Below are positions 15,976 through 24,087 of a stretch of 64,000 nucleotides of DNA, piece by piece (the stretch's first letter is position 1; each line of letters opens with the position of its first letter). A model generated the notes under the pieces. The model did no database searches and had not been told where the DNA came from. It saw nothing but the letters and a program-made list of their open reading frames with translations. The position numbers and the translations under genes are program-made. Source of the stretch: CBDAQR01 sp965199055 (GTDB lineage: Bacteria > Pseudomonadota > Gammaproteobacteria > Pseudomonadales > Halieaceae); NCBI GenBank assembly GCA_965199055.1, contig CBDAQR010000003.1, forward strand, positions 1,736,001-1,800,000, written 5' to 3'.

Positions 15976-16767
15976 ATGACTGATTTCGAAAAGATTAGCC
16001 CGGAACTACACGAGCGCAGGGAACGCGTGTTCCTCGTGCTGGCGGGAATCTTTATTTGCGCGATGACGATGCTAAACATTCTCGGCATCACTCGCTTCAT
16101 AGAACTGGGGCCAATGCAGCTGGCAGTAGGTGTGTTGCCCTATCCCATTACTTTTCTCTGCACCGACCTCATCTGCGAGCTGTATGGCAAGCGGCGCGCC
16201 AATTTCATGGTCACCCTGGGCCTGGGGCTGAACTTTTTCATTTTGGCATTCGTCTATTTGGGCAACCTCGCCCCCTCGGTGGGGCCGGAGGCCATGCCGC
16301 CCTGGCAGATGATGCAACTGGCCGAGCCCGTCGCGCTGCCCAACGGCACCGTGGTGGAACAGCAGGTTGAGCTTTATAAGCTGATCTACGCCACGACAAG
16401 CGGTGCCGTGTTTGCGTCAATGATGGCTTACATCGCTGCGCAGTACTGCGACGTGCAGCTGTTTCACTTCTGGAAGCGGGTCACCAAGGGTAAGTATCTG
16501 TGGGTAAGAAATAATTTCTCTACCATGATCAGCCAGTTGGTGGATTCTTTCATGGTGATACTGGTGACTTTCGGCGCAACCTACCTCGCTGGCAACATGA
16601 CCACCGCAACGCTGTTTACGCTGATGTTCAGCAACTACATCTTCAAGTTCTGCGTTGCCGTCATCGACACAGGGCCCTTCTACCTGGGCGTGTACAAACT
16701 ACGCAAATACCTGGAACTGAAAGAGGGAGAGTACGTTGATCCGCTGGCGCCGGGAGCTGCCGCGTAA
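15976..16767 (+). CDS. yhhQ: Queuosine precursor transporter, YhhQ/VUT family
   Basis: Integral membrane protein of 263 residues of the DUF165/VUT family, which imports preQ0/preQ1 (or queuine in some bacteria) for queuosine modification of tRNA. About six hydrophobic helices are visible. Family signatures are the PITFLCTDLICELYGKRRAN segment near residue 56-75, FSTMISQLVDSFMVI near 185 and YIFKFCVAVIDTGPFY near 220. Compared with E. coli YhhQ it carries an extra stretch with conserved charges between helices 3 and 4. It lies 92 bases after the SDR gene. Its stop is 13 bases from the stop of the interrupted TRIC gene on the other strand. Confidence 0.87.
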   Translation: MTDFEKISPELHERRERVFLVLAGIFICAMTMLNILGITRFIELGPMQLAVGVLPYPITFLCTDLICELYGKRRANFMVTLGLGLNFFILAFVYLGNLAPSVGPEAMPPWQMMQLAEPVALPNGTVVEQQVELYKLIYATTSGAVFASMMAYIAAQYCDVQLFHFWKRVTKGKYLWVRNNFSTMISQLVDSFMVILVTFGATYLAGNMTTATLFTLMFSNYIFKFCVAVIDTGPFYLGVYKLRKYLELKEGEYVDPLAPGAAA

Positions 16768-16780
16768 TCTGGCATGAGGC

Positions 16781-16895
16781 CTAGGGCGAGAATTTCGGTA
16801 TACGCAAGTTATAGATGATGGCGGCAGCGCGCAATCCAAAGGCCGCCAGCAAAGCCACCCACAACGCCAGTTGCTCATCCACCTGTAGCTGCACC
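16781..16895 (-). pseudogene. 3' fragment of the TRIC/UPF0126 gene, cut off by IS insertion
   Basis: On the minus strand these bases encode the last 36 residues of the TRIC-type protein: QLQVDEQLALWVALL, then AFGLRAAAIIYNLRIPKFSP and a TAG at 16783-16781. This matches the usual UPF0126 C terminus. The fragment is separated from its 5' part (18087-18572) by the IS element. The last four bases, 16892-16895 (CACC), are one copy of the target duplication. It has no start codon of its own and is dead. Confidence 0.9.
16892..16895. repeat. Target site duplication, left copy (CACC)
   Basis: CACC directly precedes the left end of the insertion sequence. The same four bases directly follow its right end at 18087-18090. 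Deleting the element plus one copy restores an uninterrupted TRIC reading frame, which confirms the boundaries. Confidence 0.9.
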
Positions 16896-16938
16896 TGTAA
16901 GTACCCCGTAAAATAGCGCCACTCATACGTAGAAATTT
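16896..16938 (+). repeat. Left terminal inverted repeat of the IS
   Basis: Reads inward from TGTAAGTACCCC; pairs with 18044-18086. The outer 12 bases match 10 of 12. After a one-base gap the inner 30 bases match at about 19 positions, including the shared words CCAC, CAT and TAGAAA. Confidence 0.85.
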
Positions 16939-16969
16939 CTATAAACTAACGTGATAGGAGTTTTTACAT

Positions 16970-17233
16970 ATGCGCAAATCGAAGTTCAGCGAAACGCAGA
17001 TTGTGGCGTTTCTCAAACAAGCAGAAAGCGGAGTGCCGGTTCCGGACATATGTCGAGAGCATGGCATTGGACTCAGCACCTTTTACAAGTGGCGCTCTAA
17101 GTACGGTGGAATGGAAGCCTCCGATGTACGGCGGCTCAAGGAACTTGAAGAAGAGAACCGCAAGCTCAAGCAGATGTATGCCGATCTCAGCCTGAAGAGT
17201 CAGATGCAGGAAGAGATCATAAAAAAGCTTTAG
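16970..17233 (+). CDS. IS3-family transposase OrfA
   Basis: Helix-turn-helix DNA-binding protein of 87 residues that recognises the IS ends. It has FSETQIVAFLKQAESG, then an HTH (PVPDICREHGIGLSTFYKW, about 23-41), then the signature MEASDVRRLKELEEENRKLK, a leucine-zipper-like helix for multimerisation. AGGAG stands 9 bases upstream of the ATG. The frame ends TAG just after the slippery A-AAA-AAG at 17221-17227, so most ribosomes make OrfA alone while a minority slip to make the OrfAB transposase. Confidence 0.95.
   Translation: MRKSKFSETQIVAFLKQAESGVPVPDICREHGIGLSTFYKWRSKYGGMEASDVRRLKELEEENRKLKQMYADLSLKSQMQEEIIKKL
17221..17227 (+). other. Programmed -1 frameshift heptamer A-AAA-AAG
   Basis: In the OrfA frame the bases read ATA AAA AAG CTT TAG, so A AAA AAG is in the correct register for tandem -1 slippage. 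Continuing in the -1 frame (GCT TTA GGG ...) runs without a stop into OrfB and gives a fused protein of about 358 residues. IS3-family elements are known to make their active transposase this way. Confidence 0.85.
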
Positions 17234-17265
17234 GGCCAGTCCATCGTCGGCAGTGGGTTGATCGT

Positions 17266-18045
17266 TTGCGCAAGGATTACCCTGTCAGCATTCGAGCGGC
17301 CTGTGGTGCAGCCGCGCTAAGTCGCACGGCGTATTACTACACGCCCAAGCGAGTAGATGATAGTGAGCTGATTGATGCGTTGCTGGCCTTGGTTGAGAAG
17401 CACCCTCGCTGGGGTTTTCCAAAGCTGTGTAAGCGGCTCAGAGCGTTGGGTAAACGTTGGAATCACAAACGGATTTACCGTGTTTATATGGAGTTAAAAC
17501 TGAATATACGGCGTAAAGTAAAACGCAGGATACCGAATAGGAATCCGTTGCCATTGCGCGTTCCTAGATCAGCCAATATCTGTTGGTCGATGGATTTTAT
17601 GAGCGATACCTTGCGTCACGGTCATCGGTTTCGCACGTTCAATGTGGTTGATGATTTCAATCGAGAAGTGTTAGCGATAGATATCAATTCGGGCATTACT
17701 ACGGAGCGAGTGATACATACATTAGATCGTATTGCAGCCTGGCGAGGCTATCCCGCTATTATCAGGGTTGATAATGGCCCTGAATTTACATCAGGGGCGT
17801 TGGCTGAATGGGCGCAAGCGCATGGAATTCAGATCGATTTCATCAAGCCCGGCAAGCCTTACCAAAATGGATTTATCGAACGTTTTAATCGCACGTATCG
17901 AGAGGAAGTATTGGACTTATATCTGTTCGAGACATTGCAGGAAGTTCGAGAGATCACGGATGACTGGATCGTGTTGTATAACCATGAACGACCCCATGAT
18001 GGATTGAACGATATGACACCCGTTCAATACCGAGAAGTGGCTTAA
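17266..18045 (+). CDS. IS3-family transposase OrfB (catalytic DDE part)
   Basis: Integrase-core domain of 259 residues counted from a TTG at 17266; the frame is open upstream to the slippage site at 17227, so the physiological product is OrfAB. An HTH_21-like region (LVEKHPRWGFPKLCKRLRAL) is followed by the rve core: first Asp in SMDFMSD, second Asp in IIRVDNGPEFTS, Glu in NGFIERFNRTYRE, completing the DDE triad. The ending YNHERPHDGLNDMTPVQYRE is typical. No truncation is seen. The stop lies 41 bases before the right end of the element, and its last base is inside the right inverted repeat. Confidence 0.95.
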   Translation: MRKDYPVSIRAACGAAALSRTAYYYTPKRVDDSELIDALLALVEKHPRWGFPKLCKRLRALGKRWNHKRIYRVYMELKLNIRRKVKRRIPNRNPLPLRVPRSANICWSMDFMSDTLRHGHRFRTFNVVDDFNREVLAIDINSGITTERVIHTLDRIAAWRGYPAIIRVDNGPEFTSGALAEWAQAHGIQIDFIKPGKPYQNGFIERFNRTYREEVLDLYLFETLQEVREITDDWIVLYNHERPHDGLNDMTPVQYREVA

Positions 18046-18086
18046 TTTTTCTATGAATGGGTGGTTAGCTGTTTGGGTTATTTACA
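18044..18086 (-). repeat. Right terminal inverted repeat of the IS
   Basis: Read inward on the minus strand it begins TGTAAATAACCC and mirrors the left repeat at 16896-16938. It supplies the premature stop (TAA at 18080-18078) that ends the truncated TRIC protein. Confidence 0.85.
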
Positions 18087-18572
18087 CACCAGCACCACGT
18101 AAGAACCTGCATTCAGTAGCGCCGCCGTCACATAAATATCCGGCTCCAGTAACACCGCAGACCGCTGCAGCAGGGTGTCGCGAATGAGGGAACCGAAGCT
18201 GGCCGTCATCATGCCCATGCCTATGGCGACGATAATCGGCATATCGAAGGCCGGTGCCTTCTGCGTGCCTAGAACGCAGAACACCGCCAATCCCATCGCA
18301 TCCATCCACAACAGTGGGACGCGGAGCGATACGAAGCGTCCCGCAAAAAACCAGGTCGCCACGGCACCACCGATACACACCCAGACGTAACTCGCATTCG
18401 CTATCCAGAAAATCTGGGTATCCAACAACAGATCGCGCAACGTGCCGCCACCCACACCCGTGATGGTGGCGAACAAGATAAAACCGAGAATATCCAGCCG
18501 CTTCTCCGCAGCCGCCAGCGCGCCGCTGATGGCGAAAACGAGGAGGCCAACATAGTCGAGAATTAAGATCAC
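18078..18572 (-). pseudogene. TRIC-type cation channel (UPF0126/YicG-like), 5' part, disrupted by IS
   Basis: The first 162 codons encode a UPF0126/TRIC-family membrane protein: GLLVFAISGALAAAEKRLDILGF near the start, GVGGGTLRDLLL near 40, SYVWVCIGGAVATWFFAG, DAMGLAVFCVLGTQKA and a second repeat with SFGSLIRDTLLQ. Bacterial homologues form trimeric cation channels. The frame then enters the IS at 18086 and ends after two foreign residues (Cys-Lys). Excising the IS and one CACC copy joins it in frame to 16781-16891, giving a 198-residue protein of normal family length. The start is GTG 18572. The truncated product lacks the last helix and is probably non-functional. Confidence 0.93.
18087..18090. 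repeat. Target site duplication, right copy (CACC)
   Basis: Second copy of the 4-base duplication flanking the insertion sequence; identical to 16892-16895. Confidence 0.9.
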
Positions 18573-18599
18573 CGACCTTGCGCCGATCTACGCCTGTCG

Positions 18600-19442
18600 C
18601 TAAAAGCGGGTGTCGGCAATTGTCGTTCGGTGGAGCAAACGATCGTAGCCATCGTAGCCGCCGGTCGCAGAGTGCAACACCGAGCGGTTGTCCCACATCA
18701 CCAGCATGCCTTTTTCCCAACGATGCGAATAAACGTAGGGCTCGCTGGTCTGGTGGACATACAATTCGACCACTAGCGCGTCGCTCTCCTCTTTCTCAAG
18801 CTCCACGAAACCTTGGATATAGGCGGCAGAGGAGAATAGTGCTTTCTGACCGGTCTCATGATGAGTGCGCACAAGAGGATGCTCGCATTTTTCACGGGCG
18901 CTCTCGTTATACAGAATCTTCATGCTGCGGCCACTCTCCCGGTCGGATTCGCCGTAAGCTCCGTCGGGCGCATAGCCCAGCTCAGCAGAATGGATCGCGG
19001 TCAGATTCTCAACTTTCTCGCGCAGCGCATCCGGCAACCCCTCGTACGCGGCTACCTGGTCGGCGAACAGTGTGTTCCCGCCCACAGGTGGGATGGTAAT
19101 GCCGTAAAGCACCGTGCCTGCGGGAGGCACGTCGAGAAAACTCCAGTCGCTGTGATAGATCTCGGCAAAGATCGGCGTTTTCTCATCGGCATTGCGCTGT
19201 ACAGCGGCGATATGGTCGGAGCCATCGATTCGACCAAAGTAGGGATCTTCGCCGCACTCACCAAAGTATTCTGTGAACCGAACGAGCGCATCGTTGCTTA
19301 GCTGCTGCTCAGGAAACACCAGCACCTTGTGCTCGAGCCAGTGGCCGCGCAGCTCTGACACCAGATCATCAGTGAGTGGCTTACTGATATCGACGCCGGT
19401 AACCACGGCCCCACAACTCGAACCCGTCGGTGTAATTTTCAT
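18600..19442 (-). CDS. TauD/TfdA-family 2-oxoglutarate dioxygenase
   Basis: Fe(II)/2-oxoglutarate-dependent hydroxylase of 280 residues. The metal triad is H97 and D99 (YHSDWSF) with distal H257 (SVLHSATGGYD); R272 in LLHRTTI would bind the 2-oxoglutarate carboxylate. The fold and length match TauD and alpha-ketoglutarate-dependent 2,4-D or sulfonate dioxygenases, which hydroxylate a carbon next to a heteroatom so that it leaves. No sulfonate transporter or regulator lies next to it, so the substrate is open. GGGGGGAC stands upstream of the ATG. The gene is monocistronic, divergent from the sterol-desaturase-like gene at 19538. Confidence 0.9.
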   Translation of the reverse strand: MKITPTGSSCGAVVTGVDISKPLTDDLVSELRGHWLEHKVLVFPEQQLSNDALVRFTEYFGECGEDPYFGRIDGSDHIAAVQRNADEKTPIFAEIYHSDWSFLDVPPAGTVLYGITIPPVGGNTLFADQVAAYEGLPDALREKVENLTAIHSAELGYAPDGAYGESDRESGRSMKILYNESAREKCEHPLVRTHHETGQKALFSSAAYIQGFVELEKEESDALVVELYVHQTSEPYVYSHRWEKGMLVMWDNRSVLHSATGGYDGYDRLLHRTTIADTRF

Positions 19443-19525
19443 TGACTCTGTCCCCCCGTAATCGGCCCTCTTTGAGTCGCCAATGGATTAAATACCGCCC
19501 AACCCGCGGCGGCAAGTCAGTCGTG

Positions 19526-19537
19526 TAAACTAGTGAC
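19526..19537 (+). promoter_or_regulatory. Candidate -10 of the fatty-acid-hydroxylase gene, leaderless geometry
   Basis: TAAACT (19526-19531) is followed by exactly 6 bases and the ATG at 19538. No Shine-Dalgarno sequence and no obvious -35 are present. It is one of four genes in the window with the same spacing. Confidence 0.4.
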
Positions 19538-20428
19538 ATGGTACTGGAAGACTACATTCGCATTGGCGCCGCAGTATTTGCGGTTTCAATGGCCATTTCG
19601 CTGCTGGAAATGCTCTGGTTGACGGTGGTGAGCAAGAAAGAATCCTTTGTTCATGCCTACGCGCAGCCATTGAAAAATGCCGTGTTTATAGAGGTATTCA
19701 CCTTCTTTCTACCGATCACCAGCACACTGGCATTTGCCACACTGGGTGCAGCCGTCACCCCTTTCTCACTAGGAGACAGCTGGTACGTCTGGTTGCTGGG
19801 GCTGCTGATATTTGAGTTCTGGTATTGGCTACAGCACTGGATGGGCCACAAGGTCCGCCTGCTCTGGTGCATCCACGCACCACATCACGCACCAGACACT
19901 TTGACCTCTCTCATTGGGCTGGGCAGGAACATCATCGAGCTGCCGTATCTGGGTTTCTTCCTGGGGTTCATGACCGCGCTCTGCGGTGTCCCCGTCGAGA
20001 TAGTATTTGTCATCAGCATTGTTGATGGCTTCTGGGGTAAGTTTCTGCATATCAGCCCTAAACTGATACCAGGTCGGTATGGCCCCCTGGAGCATGTCTT
20101 GCAGACACCGTCATGGCACCGCTGTCATCACGCCAAGAACCTCACCTACATGGACACCAACTATAACTCCATCACCCTGTTTTGGGATTGGGTGTTCGGT
20201 ACGTTACAGCCGCTTAGAGATTCAGAACCCGCTGAGTTTGGCATCACCCGGGAGGTCAACTCGGAGAGCTGGATGGATGTGCAACTCGGGGAGTTTAGGA
20301 GTCTGTGGGCAGACGTGCTTCAGGCGCCTGGTATAAAAAGCAAAATCCTCTACATGCTAATGCCGCCCGGCTGGTCGCACACCGGCGACCACAAAACCGT
20401 GACGGCACTGAGAGCGAAGGCTGCCTAG
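19538..20428 (+). CDS. Sterol desaturase / fatty acid hydroxylase family protein
   Basis: Integral membrane non-haem di-iron enzyme of 296 residues. Histidine boxes are present: HWMGH (near 102), HAPHH (near 113) and WHRCHHAKN (near 193-201). Four or more hydrophobic segments precede and surround them (about 8-30, 48-75, 82-100, 130-150). The superfamily hydroxylates or desaturates sterols, carotenoids, alkylglycerols or fatty acids in the membrane; the precise substrate cannot be told. The stop overlaps the convergent BVMO stop by 4 bases. Confidence 0.88.
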   Translation: MVLEDYIRIGAAVFAVSMAISLLEMLWLTVVSKKESFVHAYAQPLKNAVFIEVFTFFLPITSTLAFATLGAAVTPFSLGDSWYVWLLGLLIFEFWYWLQHWMGHKVRLLWCIHAPHHAPDTLTSLIGLGRNIIELPYLGFFLGFMTALCGVPVEIVFVISIVDGFWGKFLHISPKLIPGRYGPLEHVLQTPSWHRCHHAKNLTYMDTNYNSITLFWDWVFGTLQPLRDSEPAEFGITREVNSESWMDVQLGEFRSLWADVLQAPGIKSKILYMLMPPGWSHTGDHKTVTALRAKAA

Positions 20429-21945
20429 GCTGAAGCCGCTACCTTCTGGTCACCGGCGACATAAACCAAAGCCTCTTCATCGAGGTCGATCAGCGGCATC
20501 TCCACCACCTCGGTGTAGTAGTCCGGGTTGTAGAGCCAGGGGGCTTTGTCACCCTGCTTGGGCATCAGGTGCATGCTGCGCTTCAGGTAGCCGGGGTTGA
20601 ATACATCGTCGGCAATCCAGGGGAAGGTCTCCATACCCTCATCCTGCGGGCGCAGACTAGGCGTGACGGAGGTGGCTCCGCTTTCCCCCATATGATTGAG
20701 CAAACGGCACACGAATTCGCACACTATATCTACTCGCATGGTCCAACTAGTGCGCAGATAGCCGAACATGAATGACATATTAGGTACGCCCGAATTCATC
20801 AGGCCGCGGTAGGTGTAGGACTTTGCGAAATCCACCGGCTCACCATCCACGTCGAAGGCGATATCACCCATGATGCAGATATTGAATCCGGTGGCAGTGA
20901 TAATGATATCCGCTGCCAGCAACTCTCCAGACTGGGTCAGCACGCCCTGCTCCGTGAAGCGGTCGATGTGGTCGGTCACCACGCTCACCTTGCCAGACTT
21001 GATGGACTCAAACAGGTCTCCGTCCGGCACATAGGCCAGGCGCTGTTGCCAGGGTCGATAACTCGGGGTGAAGTGAGACATGTCAAAGTCCTCGCCCATA
21101 ATGTCGCGAATCACTTTGAACAACTCTTCTTTGATCATCTCCGGCTCGGACTCGGCGAAGTACTGAATGTCCTTCGAAATCTTTAGAATGTCTCGGCGCA
21201 CGATCTCGTGCACCCACTCTTCCGGGAGCTCCAATTCGCGCAGACGATCCGCGAGTTCGTTGCGGTTCTCTCCGGTGTGAAAGTAGGTGGGTGAGCGCTG
21301 CAACATCGTGAGGTGTTCACAATCGTCGGCCATATTCGGTATCAGCGTGGCCGCAGTGGCACCTGAGCCGATCACCAGGACTCGCTTACCCTTGTAGTCG
21401 AAATCTTCCGGCCAGTCCTGCGGGTGCACGATAGGTCCGTTGAAATCGTCCATGCCTTCCCACTCTGGCGTATAGCCCTTGTCGAAGCTGTAATAGCCCT
21501 GGCACATCCACAGGAAGTTACAGGTCAAGTGGACGATCTCATCCGTATCCTTGCGCCGCGCCTCGATCAACCAGCGCTGATCAGTGCTCGACCATGAAGC
21601 ACTGAGCACATGGTGCTGATAGCGAATATGCTCATCGATTTTTTCGTCTTCAATAGCTTCGCCCATGTATTCGAGGATGGCGTCCGCCTCAGCGACGGGC
21701 TTACCCATCCAGGGCTTATGCGCATAGCCGAAGGTGTAAAGGTCGCTGTCTGAGCGGATGCCTGGGTAGGTATGATGCAACCAGGTACCACCGAAAGATT
21801 CCTTACCCTCGAGTATCACGTAGGACTTGTCCGGACATTTTTCACTCAGGTGGTGGGCAGCGCCCACGCCGGAGATACCAGCGCCCACAATCAGCACGTC
21901 AAAGTGCTCGGTGGATTGCGTATGGAGTTTGGCGACTTCACTCAT
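20425..21945 (-). CDS. Second Baeyer-Villiger/FMO-type flavin monooxygenase
   Basis: Class B flavoprotein monooxygenase of 506 residues with GAGISG near 21-26, the fingerprint FNGPIVHPQDWP near 167 (FxGxxxHxxxWP), the NADPH Rossmann motif GSGATA near 190 and ITATGFNI near 345. It is clearly different from the enzyme at 7664: shorter, with a different C-terminal third ending near an acidic patch. Close relatives act on ketones, alkanes or steroids; the substrate is unknown. It is divergent from the AraC regulator (start 22073), so regulation by that protein is likely. Confidence 0.88.
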   Translation of the reverse strand: MSEVAKLHTQSTEHFDVLIVGAGISGVGAAHHLSEKCPDKSYVILEGKESFGGTWLHHTYPGIRSDSDLYTFGYAHKPWMGKPVAEADAILEYMGEAIEDEKIDEHIRYQHHVLSASWSSTDQRWLIEARRKDTDEIVHLTCNFLWMCQGYYSFDKGYTPEWEGMDDFNGPIVHPQDWPEDFDYKGKRVLVIGSGATAATLIPNMADDCEHLTMLQRSPTYFHTGENRNELADRLRELELPEEWVHEIVRRDILKISKDIQYFAESEPEMIKEELFKVIRDIMGEDFDMSHFTPSYRPWQQRLAYVPDGDLFESIKSGKVSVVTDHIDRFTEQGVLTQSGELLAADIIITATGFNICIMGDIAFDVDGEPVDFAKSYTYRGLMNSGVPNMSFMFGYLRTSWTMRVDIVCEFVCRLLNHMGESGATSVTPSLRPQDEGMETFPWIADDVFNPGYLKRSMHLMPKQGDKAPWLYNPDYYTEVVEMPLIDLDEEALVYVAGDQKVAASA

Positions 21946-22072
21946 GGCTCTGCCCTCTGCAAGTTGTCATTTTCGATTGGGCTAGATTACGAGCCCTTTA
22001 GCGTAGAAAACATTGCCGTCCGGGCCCATTTTTTGATAATTTGGGCCACCTTTGCGCGTAAGGGCAACTCTT

Positions 22073-23143
22073 GTGGACAATCCAGCCGTGATCGCCAGTG
22101 GCAATCTTGCCACCAGCCAGCGCACCATCACCGGTGTGTTGGCCCAATTCGGCCAGATGGAAGTACCTCCGCAGCAAGCATTCGAGATCGTCACCGCCGC
22201 AGGTCTGCCGGCGCGCGCCTTGAAGAGTCCGGATTTTCCCATCTCCCTGCAGCAGGAATTCGAAGTGGCCCTGGGTATTGTTCGCTGGATGGGAGAAGAG
22301 CGTTCCTCCGTCACCGCCTATTTTGAGAGTTGGGACGACAATGGCATCGAACACCTCGGCGTTCTCGGCATGGCTATGCGCCACGCCGCCACCACACTCG
22401 ATGCACTCAAAACCTGTTTCACCTACCCGCAGTTAATCTGGGGACACTCGCGTCTCGTCGTCAGTCGCACCGCGGACGCCTCGCGATTTTCCTTCATCAT
22501 GGAACGACCTCAGCTGCCAAACGCCAGCGAAGCTGAGATCGACCGACTGGTGCAGCACTGCCTGGCCCAAGACCTCGTCGCCTCAGCACGCAACACCCAG
22601 GATGTGCTCGAATCCAATGAGCCGCCCACCTTAATCAGTTTCGAATTTCCAATGCCCGCGGATTGGCATAGAGTTCGCGATAGCTTGCCCTGCCCGGTCA
22701 CTTTTGCAGCGGAGGAGACTTGCGTGGTCTACCCTGCCGCCTTCGACGGGGCACCGCTACCGAAGGCGAATCCGCTCATGTTCGACAACTATATGTCCAT
22801 CGCCGAGAAACTATCGCAGTTTCTGGAGGATGACGTGAGCCTATCGGAACGCGTCAGTCGATGGCTTTGGGCCTATTCGCCGCCCATGAATCGAGCAGAA
22901 ATCGCGGCACAGCTGGCGATGTCAGAAAGAAATCTGACCCGACAATTGGGCAAGGAAGGCACCTCTTACGCTGCACTACTCGCCAGCGTACAAGAAGAAC
23001 GCGCCAAGAACTTCTTACGCAATCAGCAGCTGTCGGTCTCCGACATCGGCTATCGACTGGGCTACAGTGAACCCGCAGCCTTTACCCGCGCCTTCAACGG
23101 CTGGACGGGCATTTCACCGCTGAAGTGGCGGCAACAGCAATGA
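22073..23143 (+). CDS. AraC family transcriptional regulator
   Basis: Regulator of about 356 residues with an N-terminal arabinose-binding-like domain of the AraC_binding_2 type and a C-terminal AraC HTH pair. The HTH region spans about the last 90 residues (IAAQLAMSERNLTRQL, then LSVSDIGYRLGYSEPAAFTRAF and GISPLKWR). The start chosen is GTG 22073 because AAGGG lies 8 bases upstream; the frame is also open from TTG 22052. It is divergent from the BVMO at 20425, a common arrangement for an activator and its target. The inducer is unknown, perhaps a ketone or fatty substrate of that enzyme. Confidence 0.9.
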   Translation: MDNPAVIASGNLATSQRTITGVLAQFGQMEVPPQQAFEIVTAAGLPARALKSPDFPISLQQEFEVALGIVRWMGEERSSVTAYFESWDDNGIEHLGVLGMAMRHAATTLDALKTCFTYPQLIWGHSRLVVSRTADASRFSFIMERPQLPNASEAEIDRLVQHCLAQDLVASARNTQDVLESNEPPTLISFEFPMPADWHRVRDSLPCPVTFAAEETCVVYPAAFDGAPLPKANPLMFDNYMSIAEKLSQFLEDDVSLSERVSRWLWAYSPPMNRAEIAAQLAMSERNLTRQLGKEGTSYAALLASVQEERAKNFLRNQQLSVSDIGYRLGYSEPAAFTRAFNGWTGISPLKWRQQQ

Positions 23144-23197
23144 AGCATTACCCTAGGTAGTCCAGGCGTTAAACACCTCAGCAGCAAGGCACACAAT

Positions 23198-24049
23198 ATG
23201 GCGACGATTACCGAACTGTACCGCTTCCCTGTAAAAAGCATGATTGGCGAAAGCTGTAATAGTCTAGACATCGGCACCCGCGGCGCGGTAGGTGATCGAG
23301 TATGGGCGGTACGCGATGAGAAACGCGGCGGTATACGCGGTGGCAAGAAAATACCTTCGCTGATGACGCTGAGTGCGAGCTTCAGCGGTGAGGTGTCGGG
23401 CGAAGGGTCGAGCCCTGCGCTCATCTCCGCGCCGGATGGCGAGTCTCGTGAAACCGGCGCATCCGATATTAATCAATGGCTCAGCGAAAAACTCGACCAT
23501 CCTGTAACCCTGTGGCCACTATTGCCTGCTGACGCGTTGGATCATTATCGCCGCGGGGCGCCAGACCACGAAGACTTCGAAACCGAGCTGCGCGAAATGT
23601 TCGGCAGAACCGAGGACGAACCTCTGCCCGATCTCAGTTTGTTTGCCGAGGTAATCGAATACGAGTCACCACCCGGCACCTATTTCGACGCCTTCGATAT
23701 TCTGATTATCAGCAAGCAGTCACTAGCAAGCCTGAGCAGGCATCGCCCGGAATCGCAGTTCGACGTGAGTCGCTTTCGTCCAAACATTCTTGTCGATATG
23801 CCGGACGCAGAAGGTGATTACCCGGAAGAGGCCTGGGCCGGTAAGCAGGTCAGCATAGGCGATGTGGTTTTGGATATTGTAGGCGCTTGTCCGCGCTGCT
23901 CGATGACCACCCACGGATTTTCCGAGCTGCCCAAAGACCCCGGCATCATGCGCGCGCTCGTACAAGCCAACAGCGGGAATCTCGGGGTATATGCAAAAGT
24001 GGTTACGGCGGGAAGGATCGCCACCGGTGACACGGTCAGCGTTCTCTAG
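23198..24049 (+). CDS. MOSC domain protein (MOSC_N + MOSC)
   Basis: Protein of 283 residues with the MOSC N-terminal beta-barrel domain (ITELYRFPVKSMIGES, about 4-20) and a C-terminal MOSC domain with the conserved sulfur-carrying Cys in GACPRCSMTT (near 230). Relatives include YcbX and mARC, which use molybdenum cofactor to reduce N-hydroxylated compounds; a Moco-binding role is inferred. It starts 54 bases after the AraC gene on the same strand. AAGG lies 8 bases before the ATG. Confidence 0.85.
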   Translation: MATITELYRFPVKSMIGESCNSLDIGTRGAVGDRVWAVRDEKRGGIRGGKKIPSLMTLSASFSGEVSGEGSSPALISAPDGESRETGASDINQWLSEKLDHPVTLWPLLPADALDHYRRGAPDHEDFETELREMFGRTEDEPLPDLSLFAEVIEYESPPGTYFDAFDILIISKQSLASLSRHRPESQFDVSRFRPNILVDMPDAEGDYPEEAWAGKQVSIGDVVLDIVGACPRCSMTTHGFSELPKDPGIMRALVQANSGNLGVYAKVVTAGRIATGDTVSVL

Positions 24050-24087
24050 GTTCTACCGAATCTGAGAATTCCATAAACGGGGAAGCG

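Larger units (their letters stand above)
16896..18086 (+). mobile_element. IS3-family insertion sequence, probably IS407 group, 1191 bp
   Basis: Complete element with two overlapping transposase frames, a frameshift heptamer, imperfect terminal inverted repeats and a 4-base target duplication (CACC). The left end begins TGTAAGTACCCC and the right end, read inward on the minus strand, begins TGTAAATAACCC (10 of 12 identical); a second matching block follows after a one-base gap. OrfA resembles IS407/IS51-group OrfA proteins and a 4-base duplication fits the IS407 group, but the subgroup is inferred. It is inserted in the same window copy as an otherwise intact TRIC gene, which suggests a recent event. 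Both frames look intact, so it may be active. Confidence 0.93.
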
